Shown here: in pieces, positions 7,227-15,193 of the stretch
Numbering within the stretch: the stretch's first letter is position 1
Layout of the letters: the number at the start of each line of letters is the position of its first letter
Assembly (NCBI GenBank): GCA_017626015.1
Contig: JAGAJO010000003.1
Location: 1-64,000 of the forward strand
Length of the DNA stretch: 64,000 nucleotides
Reading direction: 5' to 3'
Source: Ruminococcus sp.
GTDB lineage: Bacteria > Bacillota > Clostridia > Oscillospirales > Ruminococcaceae
The notes under the pieces: model-generated
Seen by the model: the letters and a program-made list of their open reading frames with translations, nothing else
What the model was told of the DNA's origin: nothing
Database searches by the model: none
Position numbers and translations under genes: made by a program

Positions 7227-9422
7227 ATGAAAAAAATGCTTACAGCCGTTTTGGTTGCGGCTGCTGCGATCGCCGCTGCGGTATTTTACGCTCCGCTGGC
7301 GTCAGCCTATACAACCGCCGTTTCTGGAAAGGAGTATAACGCCGTAAAGGATTTCGGTGCAGACGGCAGCGATAAGCTGGACGATACCGCACAGATACAG
7401 GCGGCTCTGGATATGGCTAAGGAAACGGACGGAAAGGTGACGGTCACGCTGCCTGCGGGTACATATTATGTAGACCGCAGACTGCTTATATATTCAAATA
7501 CCACGTTACGGCTCGCACCAAATGCGGTGATGAGGAGGACAAACAATCTCGACTATATTGTTGTAAGCGGTGAGGACGCTCCCGACAGGCAAAAGGACAG
7601 GCTGCTTTCCCACGATATCGTTATCGACGGCGGTACCTGGGACGGAACTCCCTCCACTACGAAGGAATCAAAGGGTGTTATAAAGGTCTACAATTCCGAC
7701 AGCGTAAGGCTTTCCAACGCAAAGATCACTAACGTGTGCGGAACTCATTTTGCGCTTTTTGACGGCGTTAGCAACCTTACGGTGAAAAACTGCGAATTTT
7801 CCAATTTTATTGACTATACCGGTACGGCGGAGGACTATAAGGCTCAGGTATTTGCAGGACTGAATTACTGGTCTGCCGAGGCGCTTCACATAGATTTTCT
7901 GGATAAAAGCTCCTCGTTGCTTAACGGGAGACCGTACATTCCCTGCGAGAACGTGACTGTGTCGGGGTGCAGGTTCAAAAATCTTACGTCCGCCCTGGGA
8001 ACTCACCACGTTTATGATTATATGTTCCAGGACAACGTTTCTATACATGATAATGTATTTGAAAATTGCTCCTACGACTGTATCAACGCCACAAGCTTCA
8101 GGAATCTGAAAATTTACGATAACACAGCCGTCAGATGCGGCGGCTTTGCGGTGCTGAAAAAAACTCAGGGGGAGATCTATTCAAATACAGCGTATCTTGT
8201 CAGAAATCCCACAGGAAAACTTTATGCGAAGGGAAAATTCGGCGGCAATTCGCCTTATTTTTACGGCGTAGAGGCGTCAAACGGCTGCGATCTGGTCATT
8301 AAAAACAACGATCTGAGCAATGCAAGCAGTCACAGCATTTACGTAAATAAGGATTCCTGCTGCGATATACGAGACAACACGGTAAGCGGAGGAAAGGGCA
8401 ATGGGATCTGCGTGTGGAACGGCAGCTCAGCCGATGTGATCCGAAATAAGATCTCATCATGCTCGGTAAACGGCATATCGGTAAAGAGCGGTTCAAAAGT
8501 ATCCCAATGCTCAAGGAACAGTATAAAACGCTGCTCCGACAACGGGATCTATGTAAACTCCGCAACGCTGGTGTCATCAAAATACAATACGGTGTCCTCA
8601 AACGGGCTGAACGGCTATTCGTTTTCAACGGGAGCCAAGGGCGTAATTACCAATAACGATATTTCCAACAGCTCAGATAACGGCGTTTACCTTTCATCAA
8701 AATCAAACGTTACCGCCAGCTCGAATTACGTGTACAGCAACAGGAAATGCGCTTTCGCAGTGGCTTCGGGGTCGGCTGCGAAGATCACCTATAACAATAT
8801 TTCCGCAAACCGCAGCTATGATCTTCACGTCCGTACCGGTTCGGTAAACGTTACCTTTAAGTCCAACGGTTCGGATAAAAACAAGACCAAGGTGGATAAA
8901 GGCTGCAAGGCGGAGCTTTCTCCGTCGAAGAAGTGTCTGCGTGCAGATATGTTCAGCGTACCTAAAACCATGACCTATACCGGCAGACAGATCAGACCTG
9001 CGGCTGCTTCCTATCTTCGCAGGAATAAGGACTATGCCGTTTCCTACGGAACAAATATTAATACTGGCGAGGGAACTGTCACTGTGAGCGGAAAGGGAGC
9101 GTATTCCGGAATACTTACCTTCCGTTTCAATATCGTCCCCAAGCGCGGGGCGCTGACAGATGTGTCTGCGGAAAACGGATCCGTTTCCGTCAAGTGGAAA
9201 AGCGACTCCCAGTGCGGAGGATATAACGTGGACATTTCATCGTCTCCTTCGTTTTCAGGCGCAAAGCGTTATACAGTGGGAGGAAAGGGAGCGCATTCCT
9301 ACAGGATAAGTGGACTTGAAAGCGGTAAAAGATATTTCGTCAGAGTGAGATCCTACAAAACAATAAACGGAACAGCCTGTTACGGAAGCTGGTCTCCCGT
9401 GATTTCTGTACTAACGAAATAA
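7227..9422 (+). CDS. Secreted right-handed beta-helix protein (pectate-lyase-superfamily fold) with Ig-like and Fn3-like C-terminus
   Basis: 731 residues from the ATG at 7227; GGAG lies 9 nt upstream, and the in-frame upstream codons lack a site. A signal peptide (KK, a hydrophobic Ala/Val run, then APLASA) is cleaved near residue 25. Next comes a pectate-lyase-3-type opening (NAVKDFGADG, then TAQIQAALDMA and VTLPAGTYYV), followed by many parallel beta-helix coils rich in N-x-I-x-x-N and G-I-x-V to about residue 575. The C-terminus has an Ig-like module related to the repeats at 2-463, then a fibronectin-III-like module with YFVRVRSYK. There is no dockerin or cell-wall signal. The fold suggests polysaccharide binding or cleavage, but I cannot identify catalytic residues, so the enzyme class is open. 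The last 17 coding bases recur at 10279. Confidence 0.85.
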   Translation: MKKMLTAVLVAAAAIAAAVFYAPLASAYTTAVSGKEYNAVKDFGADGSDKLDDTAQIQAALDMAKETDGKVTVTLPAGTYYVDRRLLIYSNTTLRLAPNAVMRRTNNLDYIVVSGEDAPDRQKDRLLSHDIVIDGGTWDGTPSTTKESKGVIKVYNSDSVRLSNAKITNVCGTHFALFDGVSNLTVKNCEFSNFIDYTGTAEDYKAQVFAGLNYWSAEALHIDFLDKSSSLLNGRPYIPCENVTVSGCRFKNLTSALGTHHVYDYMFQDNVSIHDNVFENCSYDCINATSFRNLKIYDNTAVRCGGFAVLKKTQGEIYSNTAYLVRNPTGKLYAKGKFGGNSPYFYGVEASNGCDLVIKNNDLSNASSHSIYVNKDSCCDIRDNTVSGGKGNGICVWNGSSADVIRNKISSCSVNGISVKSGSKVSQCSRNSIKRCSDNGIYVNSATLVSSKYNTVSSNGLNGYSFSTGAKGVITNNDISNSSDNGVYLSSKSNVTASSNYVYSNRKCAFAVASGSAAKITYNNISANRSYDLHVRTGSVNVTFKSNGSDKNKTKVDKGCKAELSPSKKCLRADMFSVPKTMTYTGRQIRPAAASYLRRNKDYAVSYGTNINTGEGTVTVSGKGAYSGILTFRFNIVPKRGALTDVSAENGSVSVKWKSDSQCGGYNVDISSSPSFSGAKRYTVGGKGAHSYRISGLESGKRYFVRVRSYKTINGTACYGSWSPVISVLTK

Positions 9423-9427
9423 TTTTC
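9403..9427 (+). repeat. Direct repeat, left copy
   Basis: TTTCTGTACTAACGAAA followed by (T)AATTTTC. This copy contains the last codons and stop of the beta-helix gene. The right copy is at 10279-10302 and differs by one deleted T. Confidence 0.85.
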
Positions 9428-9457
9428 CGGGAGTCCTGAATTTAATGCGTTCTAATC

Positions 9458-9486
9458 TTGACTTTTTTCATCAGATGTATTAATAT
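9458..9486 (+). promoter_or_regulatory. Promoter of the YczE-like gene
   Basis: TTGACT (9458-9463), 17 bp spacer, TAATAT (9481-9486). Transcription would begin near 9493. Confidence 0.6.
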
Positions 9487-9497
9487 ATAATGTAATT

Positions 9498-10154
9498 ATG
9501 AAGGTGAAATTTTTGAAACAAACTATCAGAAACTACGCATTGTTCCTGATCGGACTTTTTATTGCATCAATGGGAGTGGCACTGTCCACAAAGGCAGGTC
9601 TGGGAACCTCTCCGGTTGCAGCCGTTCCGTATTCCATATCCCTGCTCAATCACACACTGACATTCGGATGGTGGCTTAATCTATGGAGCGTGCTTCAAAT
9701 TGTTGTACAAGTCGCACTGCTCCGTAAGAAATGCAAGCCTGTGGAAATTATCATACAGACGGTTCTTGCGTTAGTATATGGGTATCTGACTGATTTTTCC
9801 TGTATGCTGATCAGCGGTGTACAGGCAAACAGCTATGTCATCCGGTTTGGACTTATGATATTAAGCTGCTTTGTACTCGGATTAGGGATCTGGATACAGT
9901 TCAAGGGAAACGTTGCAATGCTTCCGGGAGAAGCAATGAACAGGGCGATCAGTGAGGTTACCGGAAAACGTTATGAGAACATCAAAATTTTTTTTGATGT
10001 GATATACATTATAGCGGCGGCTGTCATTTGTTTTCTCTTTATCGGAAAGCTTGAAGGTGTCCGTGAAGGCAGTATCATTGCAGCTTTATCAGTTGGTAAT
10101 ATTATCAAGATCTACAATCGGTTGTTTGAAAAACTGACGAAAAAGACTACATAA
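9498..10154 (+). CDS. YczE/YitT-type integral membrane protein
   Basis: 218 residues with about five transmembrane helices. The opening (NYALFLIGLFIASMGVALS, then KAGLGTSPVAAVPYSIS) is characteristic of the YczE/YyaS family, whose members are membrane proteins without a proven substrate; B. subtilis YczE is linked to Sfp-region genes. The ATG at 9498 has no ribosome-binding site and would lie only about 5 nt from the predicted transcription start. A TTG at 9513 with AAGGTG 6 nt upstream is an attractive alternative start. The gene, with its own promoter and terminator, lies between two copies of a 24-25 bp direct repeat, which suggests it was inserted between the two glycan-active genes. Confidence 0.8.
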   Translation: MKVKFLKQTIRNYALFLIGLFIASMGVALSTKAGLGTSPVAAVPYSISLLNHTLTFGWWLNLWSVLQIVVQVALLRKKCKPVEIIIQTVLALVYGYLTDFSCMLISGVQANSYVIRFGLMILSCFVLGLGIWIQFKGNVAMLPGEAMNRAISEVTGKRYENIKIFFDVIYIIAAAVICFLFIGKLEGVREGSIIAALSVGNIIKIYNRLFEKLTKKTT

Positions 10155-10211
10155 GGCGTGCAATAACATTACGAGATCATCACTTAGATGTAATATCAAT
10201 AAGCTACCCCA

Positions 10212-10241
10212 AGAGTTCACAAAAAATGTGGACTCTTTTTT
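10212..10241 (+). terminator. Terminator of the YczE-like gene
   Basis: AGAGTTCACA / TGTGGACTCT stem with one G-U pair, then six T. Confidence 0.85.
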
Positions 10242-10278
10242 GCCCTAAAACATAAAATTTTTTAAATAAAATATTTTG

Positions 10279-10302
10279 TTTCTGTACTAACGAAAAATTT
10301 TC
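10279..10302 (+). repeat. Direct repeat, right copy
   Basis: Matches 9403-9427 at 24 of 25 positions (one T missing). Here it is non-coding and lies immediately before the cellulase promoter. Confidence 0.85.
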
Positions 10303-10306
10303 AGTC

Positions 10307-10335
10307 TTGCATTATGCAGAAAAATATGTTATAAT
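10307..10335 (+). promoter_or_regulatory. Promoter of the GH5 cellulase gene
   Basis: TTGCAT (10307-10312), 17 bp spacer, TATAAT (10330-10335). Confidence 0.75.
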
Positions 10336-10346
10336 TATTAAGTATT

Positions 10347-10384
10347 AAGGCAATACTCACACATTGATCGTTCGGTATTGCCTT
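10347..10384 (+). promoter_or_regulatory. Leader hairpin upstream of the cellulase ribosome-binding site
   Basis: A perfect 10 bp inverted repeat AAGGCAATAC / GTATTGCCTT encloses an 18 nt loop. It lies between the predicted transcription start and the AGGAGG site at 10396-10401. There is no T run, so it is more likely a stabilising or translational element than a terminator. Its role is unknown. Confidence 0.6.
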
Positions 10385-10407
10385 GAAATGTATATAGGAG
10401 GTATATT

Positions 10408-12357
10408 ATGGGCAGTGATGAAAGGTCCGGGATAAATAAAAAAGTACTTATCGGTTTTATCGCTATGGGTGTTGTGATAATAGGTCTTATAATTGCGCTT
10501 ATCGTTACAAATTCAGGCGGATCGGACAAGAAAAACGACTCGTCCCACAAAAAAAGCGGGACCGATTCACAGGCAAGCTCTGCTGCAGAAGAGGAGTCGG
10601 AGGACGAAAGTCCGGCTTCGGAGACTGAGGATGAAAGTACCGACATCGCCGATGAAAGCGAGGAGAGCCGGGAACAGGAAGATGATGAAAAGGAAGACGA
10701 GGACGAGGTAAAGGAAGGCTTTGTGTTTACCTATACCGCAGGCAACGGCTGGGAGGACGGAGATAAGAAAATGTGCGGCCTGGAAATGGGCGTCACAAAT
10801 TACACGGACAGCGCTGTCAGCGGCTGGGAGCTTGTGCTGGAGGTAGATGAGCTGAGATCCTGCGACGGCTGGAACGGTACGTTCAAGGTCAAGGGAAATA
10901 AGCTGACTGTTACAAATGTTGATTACAACGGCGATGTTTCCAAGGGCGCAACGGTTTCTTTCGGCTGCAATATCGGTACGGGAAAAGCTCTTACCATAAA
11001 ATCAGCCAAATTCAACGGAGTGGATTGTACCGTTAAAAAGGGAAAGATCCCTCAGAACGGCGGGGGAAACAATAATAACGGCGGCGATAAGCAGTCGGAG
11101 GAGGATGTTTCTGAATTGCTGGAAAGGACTTCAAATGCCAAGCAGGGAGACGATTGGCTGCATACCGACGGAAACAAAATACTTGACAAGGACGGCAAGC
11201 AGGTATGGCTTACAGGTGTTAACTGGTTCGGCTATAATACCGGAACAAATATATTTGACGGTCTTTGGAACAGCGAGCTTGTACCTACCGTCAAAGCTAT
11301 TGCGGATCACGGCTTCAATCTTATAAGAGTGCCTATATCTGCCGAGCTTATAAATCAGTGGGCGGCAGGGGAGTATCCCCAGGCAAATTACAATAACGCC
11401 TACAATCCCGAGCTTAATTCAATGAATTCGCTGGAGATATTCGATTACTTCCTGAAGCTGGCGGAGGAAAACGGAATGAAGGTCATGCCTGATATCCACT
11501 GCGCCGAAACTGACGCTGCGGGACACAACGTAAATCTCTGGTATACGGATAAGGTCACTGTCAAGGACTACTATGCGGCGCTCGAGTGGATGGCTGACAG
11601 GTATAAGGACAACGATACGATAATTGCCTTCGATCTCAAGAACGAGCCTCACGGCAAGCCGAATGAGGGTGATAACGCAGCGATCTGGAATGATTCCAAG
11701 GACGCAAACAACTGGAAATATGTTGCGGAGACTGCTGCGAAAAAGGTGCTTAAGAAAAATCCCAACGTTCTCATTTTTGTGGAGGGCATCGAGATCTATC
11801 CTAAGAATATCAAGAAAAACGGGGATTATTCTTCTCAGGATTCCGGAGATTACTACTTTAACTGGTGGGGCGGAAATCTTCGGGGAGTCAAGGATCATCC
11901 CATAGATCTGGGCAAATATCAGGATAAGCTCGTGTACTCGCCTCATGACTACGGTCCGACGGTTTATCAGCAGCCATGGTTTGAGGGAGATTACACCTAT
12001 GACAGTCTTATAAAGGACTGCTGGCAGGACAACTGGCTTTATATCCACAAGGACAACACTGCGCCGCTGCATATAGGGGAGTGGGGAGGCTTTATGACCG
12101 AGCCTAACCTCACATGGATGACCTATATGAGAAAGCTTATCAAGACCTATCATCTTAATCATACCTTCTGGTGCTTCAATGCAAATTCCGGTGACACCGG
12201 CGGACTTGTTCTGGACGATTTTGTCACATGGGACGAGGAAAAGTATGAATTTGTCAAGGAGGTACTCTGGCAGGAAAACGGAAAGTTTGTGGGTCTGGAT
12301 CACGAGATACCTTTGGGAGAGAACGGAATAACGCTGAAAAAAGCAAAGGGTCTTTGA
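10408..12357 (+). CDS. Membrane-anchored endoglucanase: TM anchor, acidic linker, CBM-like domain, GH5 catalytic domain
   Basis: 649 residues with AGGAGG 6 nt upstream. The order is: short basic cytoplasmic tail, one transmembrane helix (about 12-34) without a cleavage site, a Ser/Glu/Asp-rich linker (35-102), a beta-sandwich domain (about 103-212; NGWEDG, three Trp including SGWELVLEV) resembling cellulose-binding CBM2/CBM3-like modules, a Gly/Asn linker, then a family 5 glycoside hydrolase (about 250-640). The GH5 acid/base is Glu413 in LKNEPHG and the nucleophile Glu558 in GEWGG; HDY and a C-terminal FWCFN segment also fit GH5 endoglucanases. It should cut beta-1,4-glucan at the cell surface. 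There is no dockerin or C-terminal CBM37. It has its own promoter, leader hairpin and terminator. Confidence 0.9.
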   Translation: MGSDERSGINKKVLIGFIAMGVVIIGLIIALIVTNSGGSDKKNDSSHKKSGTDSQASSAAEEESEDESPASETEDESTDIADESEESREQEDDEKEDEDEVKEGFVFTYTAGNGWEDGDKKMCGLEMGVTNYTDSAVSGWELVLEVDELRSCDGWNGTFKVKGNKLTVTNVDYNGDVSKGATVSFGCNIGTGKALTIKSAKFNGVDCTVKKGKIPQNGGGNNNNGGDKQSEEDVSELLERTSNAKQGDDWLHTDGNKILDKDGKQVWLTGVNWFGYNTGTNIFDGLWNSELVPTVKAIADHGFNLIRVPISAELINQWAAGEYPQANYNNAYNPELNSMNSLEIFDYFLKLAEENGMKVMPDIHCAETDAAGHNVNLWYTDKVTVKDYYAALEWMADRYKDNDTIIAFDLKNEPHGKPNEGDNAAIWNDSKDANNWKYVAETAAKKVLKKNPNVLIFVEGIEIYPKNIKKNGDYSSQDSGDYYFNWWGGNLRGVKDHPIDLGKYQDKLVYSPHDYGPTVYQQPWFEGDYTYDSLIKDCWQDNWLYIHKDNTAPLHIGEWGGFMTEPNLTWMTYMRKLIKTYHLNHTFWCFNANSGDTGGLVLDDFVTWDEEKYEFVKEVLWQENGKFVGLDHEIPLGENGITLKKAKGL

Positions 12358-12376
12358 GCTTACTGAAAAATACGTT

Positions 12377-12407
12377 AAAACGGGCGGATATTGTTTCGCC
12401 CGTTTTT
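12377..12407 (+). terminator. Terminator of the GH5 gene
   Basis: AAAACGGGCG / CGCCCGTTTT stem ending in a T run. A nearly identical terminator follows ppk at 55192. Confidence 0.9.
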
Positions 12408-12432
12408 TGTATTGCCGTTTTAAATATTTTGG

Positions 12433-12461
12433 TTGACAAAATCAATATCTCATTGTATAAT
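12433..12461 (+). promoter_or_regulatory. Consensus promoter of the metal exporter gene
   Basis: TTGACA (12433-12438), 17 bp spacer, TATAAT (12456-12461): perfect consensus. Confidence 0.9.
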
Positions 12462-12502
12462 TAAAGGGTTAAGCAATTTCAACGGAGTTATGGAGAGTAA
12501 TA

Positions 12503-13354
12503 ATGATCGATAAAATAATTGACGTGATAATTGACGCTCTTATTGATACGGCAAAGATACTGCCGTTTCTTTTCAGCGTTTATCTTCTTATAGAGTATAT
12601 CGAGCATCGCTCAGCGGATAAGCTGGGCGCCGCTCTGCAAAAAATGGGTACTCTGGGATCTGTCGGCGGAAGTATTCTGGGCGCCGTTCCTCAGTGCGGT
12701 TTTTCAGTGGTCGCCTCTAATCTTTATACCGGAAGACTTATCACAATGGGAACGCTGATAGCCGTGTATCTTTCCACCAGTGACGAGGCTATACCGCTGA
12801 TGCTTTCAAATCCGTCTATTGCGGATAAGCTGTGGCTGCTGATCATAATTAAGGTCGCAGTGGGTATAACCGCAGGACTTCTGACCGATCTTGTTCTGAG
12901 ACTTATGGGCAGACATCAGATGGAGGAGCCGTTCAGGGATCTGTGCGAGGACTGCGACTGTGAGCATCATGGAATATTTCATTCCGCACTGCACCATACT
13001 GTCCATATAATAGTTTTTATTCTTATAGTAAATCTGATACTTGGATTTGTAATGGAGTTTGCAGGCGTGGAAACGGTTAAAAGGCTGCTTATGACAAACA
13101 GCGTTTTTCAGCCTCTTATTGCCGGACTGGTGGGATTTATCCCCAATTGTGCCGCTTCGGTGGTACTTACACAGCTTTATATCGGAGATGTGCTTTCCTT
13201 CGGTTCCCTTATTGCGGGGCTATGTACCGGAGCGGGTCTGGGACTGCTTGTGCTTTTCAAGACCAACAGGCATATAAAGGAAAACCTTACGGTTATGGCT
13301 GTCATGTATATTGCGGCGATATCGGCGGGATTTATAACAGATCTTATAGTGTGA
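12503..13354 (+). CDS. Putative heavy-metal exporter, ArsP_2/DUF2899 family
   Basis: 283 residues with GGAGAG 5 nt upstream of the ATG. There are about eight to ten hydrophobic segments arranged as two similar halves. Each half carries a G-x-x-G-x-x-P-x-C-x-x-S-V-V motif followed by L-Y-x-G and a G-x-L-I-A segment (near residues 60 and 210), which places a Pro-x-Cys pair in the membrane of each half. A His/Cys/acid-rich cytoplasmic loop (CEDCDCEHH, then HSALHHTVH) between the halves looks like a metal-binding site. The family is annotated as a putative arsenic or manganese exporter. The substrate is not proven and no ArsR- or MntR-like regulator is adjacent. The gene is monocistronic. Confidence 0.7.
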   Translation: MIDKIIDVIIDALIDTAKILPFLFSVYLLIEYIEHRSADKLGAALQKMGTLGSVGGSILGAVPQCGFSVVASNLYTGRLITMGTLIAVYLSTSDEAIPLMLSNPSIADKLWLLIIIKVAVGITAGLLTDLVLRLMGRHQMEEPFRDLCEDCDCEHHGIFHSALHHTVHIIVFILIVNLILGFVMEFAGVETVKRLLMTNSVFQPLIAGLVGFIPNCAASVVLTQLYIGDVLSFGSLIAGLCTGAGLGLLVLFKTNRHIKENLTVMAVMYIAAISAGFITDLIV

Positions 13355-13361
13355 TATTTCA

Positions 13362-13387
13362 GGGGCGTTTAAAACGTCCCTTTTTTT
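13362..13387 (+). terminator. Terminator of the exporter gene
   Basis: GGGGCGTTT / AAACGTCCC stem with one G-U pair, then seven T. Confidence 0.9.
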
Positions 13388-13458
13388 ACCCAACCTTTTG
13401 GCGGATCTTACGACTTAATAAGCGTAACCGGTTAACAACAGCGATCGAGGTGATAAAA

Positions 13459-15105
13459 GTGGATAACTACATAAATGACAAGCTTATCGAGGCGACGTTC
13501 CTGTTCTGTCGAAAGAGGATATCGGACAGCGAGGCGGCAAAGGATCTTGCGCAGGATATTCTCTGTGAGGGAATCAAAACGCTCAGAAGCGGAAAAGAAC
13601 CTGTCAGCTTTTATTCCTATTACTGGAGAATGGCAAGAAACAAGTACGTCGATTATATACGCTATAAGCGGGAGCCTGCTCTGCCTCTGGAGGTAGCAGG
13701 CGGCGTGGTAAGCGAAAATCCTCACCCGTCAGATAAGCTTGTACAGCGTGAGGAGATAGCAAGGCTCAATCTGTCCCTGTCACGCCTCAGCGATATTCAC
13801 AGGGAAATAATTATCCGCTTTTATCTGAAGCAACAGCCTGTTTCAAAGATCGCACGGGAGCTTAACGTTCCTGTGGGGACGGTCAAGGGCAGACTGTTCG
13901 ATGCAAGAAAAAAACTGAAAGAGAGGTTCGATACTATGACAAATACAGGAAAATCAGCTTATGCTCCCTATACTCTGAATTGGTTCTGGGGCTACAACTG
14001 CGGTAAGGCAACTGAGATCTTCAATTCGAAAATCGCTCAGCAGGTCATGGTGCTTTGTGGTCAGAACGGCAAGTCGCTGAACGAGCTTGCGGACGAAATG
14101 GGCGTAGCCCCCGTTTATCTGGAGCAGGTCATTGACGAAATGGTAACAGAAAAATTGCTTTTTCAGCCAGTGAAGAACAAATATCTGTCATGCTGCTGCG
14201 TTTTTCCGCAGAATGAATATATAAAAGCCAGCGCTGCGGAGTATATTGCAAATATAGAAAATAACATTCCCGAAAAAGTCTGCAAGGCGGTATACGGCGT
14301 TAAGGATGAAATAATGTCCCTTGATTTTTACGGCAAGGACTTAGGCTTTGATTATCTCTGCTGGGAGTTTCTTATCCGTGCTGCCAATTTTGTGGGATAT
14401 ATCGCAATGAATTATTACAGCTCAAAGCTTGAGGATAAATATCCCGATGAAACGGACAGAAAATTCAGAATGACCGTCCAGTACCTGAATCCCGAGGAGG
14501 AGGCGGATTATTCCTGCTACCCAGACGGAAAGTGGAAAGGTATGAACTGGTCTAATCTGCATCAGAATTTTAAAACGGCGTCCCACGGTACGGTCACATA
14601 CGTAAATGATTTCGAGCAGGAGCCGTTCCCCCATAAATTTAACGGAGAACTTCTGAACGGCGGCAGAGACTACTGGATAAACGGAAATAACATCTCTCTG
14701 CTGCTTGATCTTGCAGAAGATCCCAAAAAGCCTTTGAATAAGTACGAGGAGGAAATAGCCGCTGATTTCGTCAAAAACGGTATCCTTACAAAAACGGATA
14801 AAGGCTTAAAGGTCATGATTCCGATCTTCCCGACTGAGGTCAGCCACAAAATCGATGAGATCATCCAGAAAGCCGTTGAGCCGATCGCAAGGGAAACGGT
14901 TGAGCTTATTGCCGGTAAGGTGGAAAAGCTTTTGCTCCCGTATGTCAGAAAAGACCTTATGTCAAACTTTATCCACTGGGATATGAGAATGTTCTTCCAG
15001 CCTATAAATGTGGTGATGTACTACGGTCTGTATGAGAGCGATCATCTCAGCAAGCCCGAGGACTTTGAACACTCCGCTGCCGGTCTGTGGCTTATGACCG
15101 AATAA
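13459..15105 (+). CDS. ECF-type sigma-70 factor with a ~390-residue C-terminal extension
   Basis: 548 residues from the GTG at 13459, which has GAGGTG 6 nt upstream. The frame is open further upstream, but that part overlaps the exporter gene and its terminator. Residues 1-72 are a sigma region 2 (core helix with AAKDLAQDIL and YVDYIRYKR) and about 100-157 a region 4 helix-turn-helix (IARELNVPVGTVKGRLFDAR). After Met160 comes a large unfamiliar part: a second possible helix-turn-helix (LNELADEMGVAPVYLEQVI, 208-226), a Cys cluster (KYLSCCCVF, about 241-249), a Trp/Tyr-rich middle, and a helical C-terminus ending in a W/F-rich segment. No anti-sigma gene is adjacent. The extension may sense a signal or act as a built-in anti-sigma. 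The ECF part is secure; the rest is of unknown function. Confidence 0.8.
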   Translation: MDNYINDKLIEATFLFCRKRISDSEAAKDLAQDILCEGIKTLRSGKEPVSFYSYYWRMARNKYVDYIRYKREPALPLEVAGGVVSENPHPSDKLVQREEIARLNLSLSRLSDIHREIIIRFYLKQQPVSKIARELNVPVGTVKGRLFDARKKLKERFDTMTNTGKSAYAPYTLNWFWGYNCGKATEIFNSKIAQQVMVLCGQNGKSLNELADEMGVAPVYLEQVIDEMVTEKLLFQPVKNKYLSCCCVFPQNEYIKASAAEYIANIENNIPEKVCKAVYGVKDEIMSLDFYGKDLGFDYLCWEFLIRAANFVGYIAMNYYSSKLEDKYPDETDRKFRMTVQYLNPEEEADYSCYPDGKWKGMNWSNLHQNFKTASHGTVTYVNDFEQEPFPHKFNGELLNGGRDYWINGNNISLLLDLAEDPKKPLNKYEEEIAADFVKNGILTKTDKGLKVMIPIFPTEVSHKIDEIIQKAVEPIARETVELIAGKVEKLLLPYVRKDLMSNFIHWDMRMFFQPINVVMYYGLYESDHLSKPEDFEHSAAGLWLMTE

Positions 15106-15133
15106 AAAGCGGTAACCTTTATTCTTACCCAAA

Positions 15134-15174
15134 GTCGGGACGGTATATTTTTATACCGTCCCGACTGCTTTTTA
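15134..15174 (+). terminator. Strong terminator of the sigma-factor gene
   Basis: A perfect 14 bp stem (15134-15147 with 15152-15165) and a TTTT loop are followed by GCTTTTTAT. It may also slow transcription arriving from the opposite zinc-ribbon gene. Confidence 0.85.
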
Positions 15175-15193
15175 TATGTGCTTTTATGTACCG

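Noticed and set aside
13147-13458. Upstream extension of the sigma-factor gene
   Set aside because: It is a shadow of the exporter gene and runs through its terminator; GAGGTG before the GTG at 13459 fixes the start.
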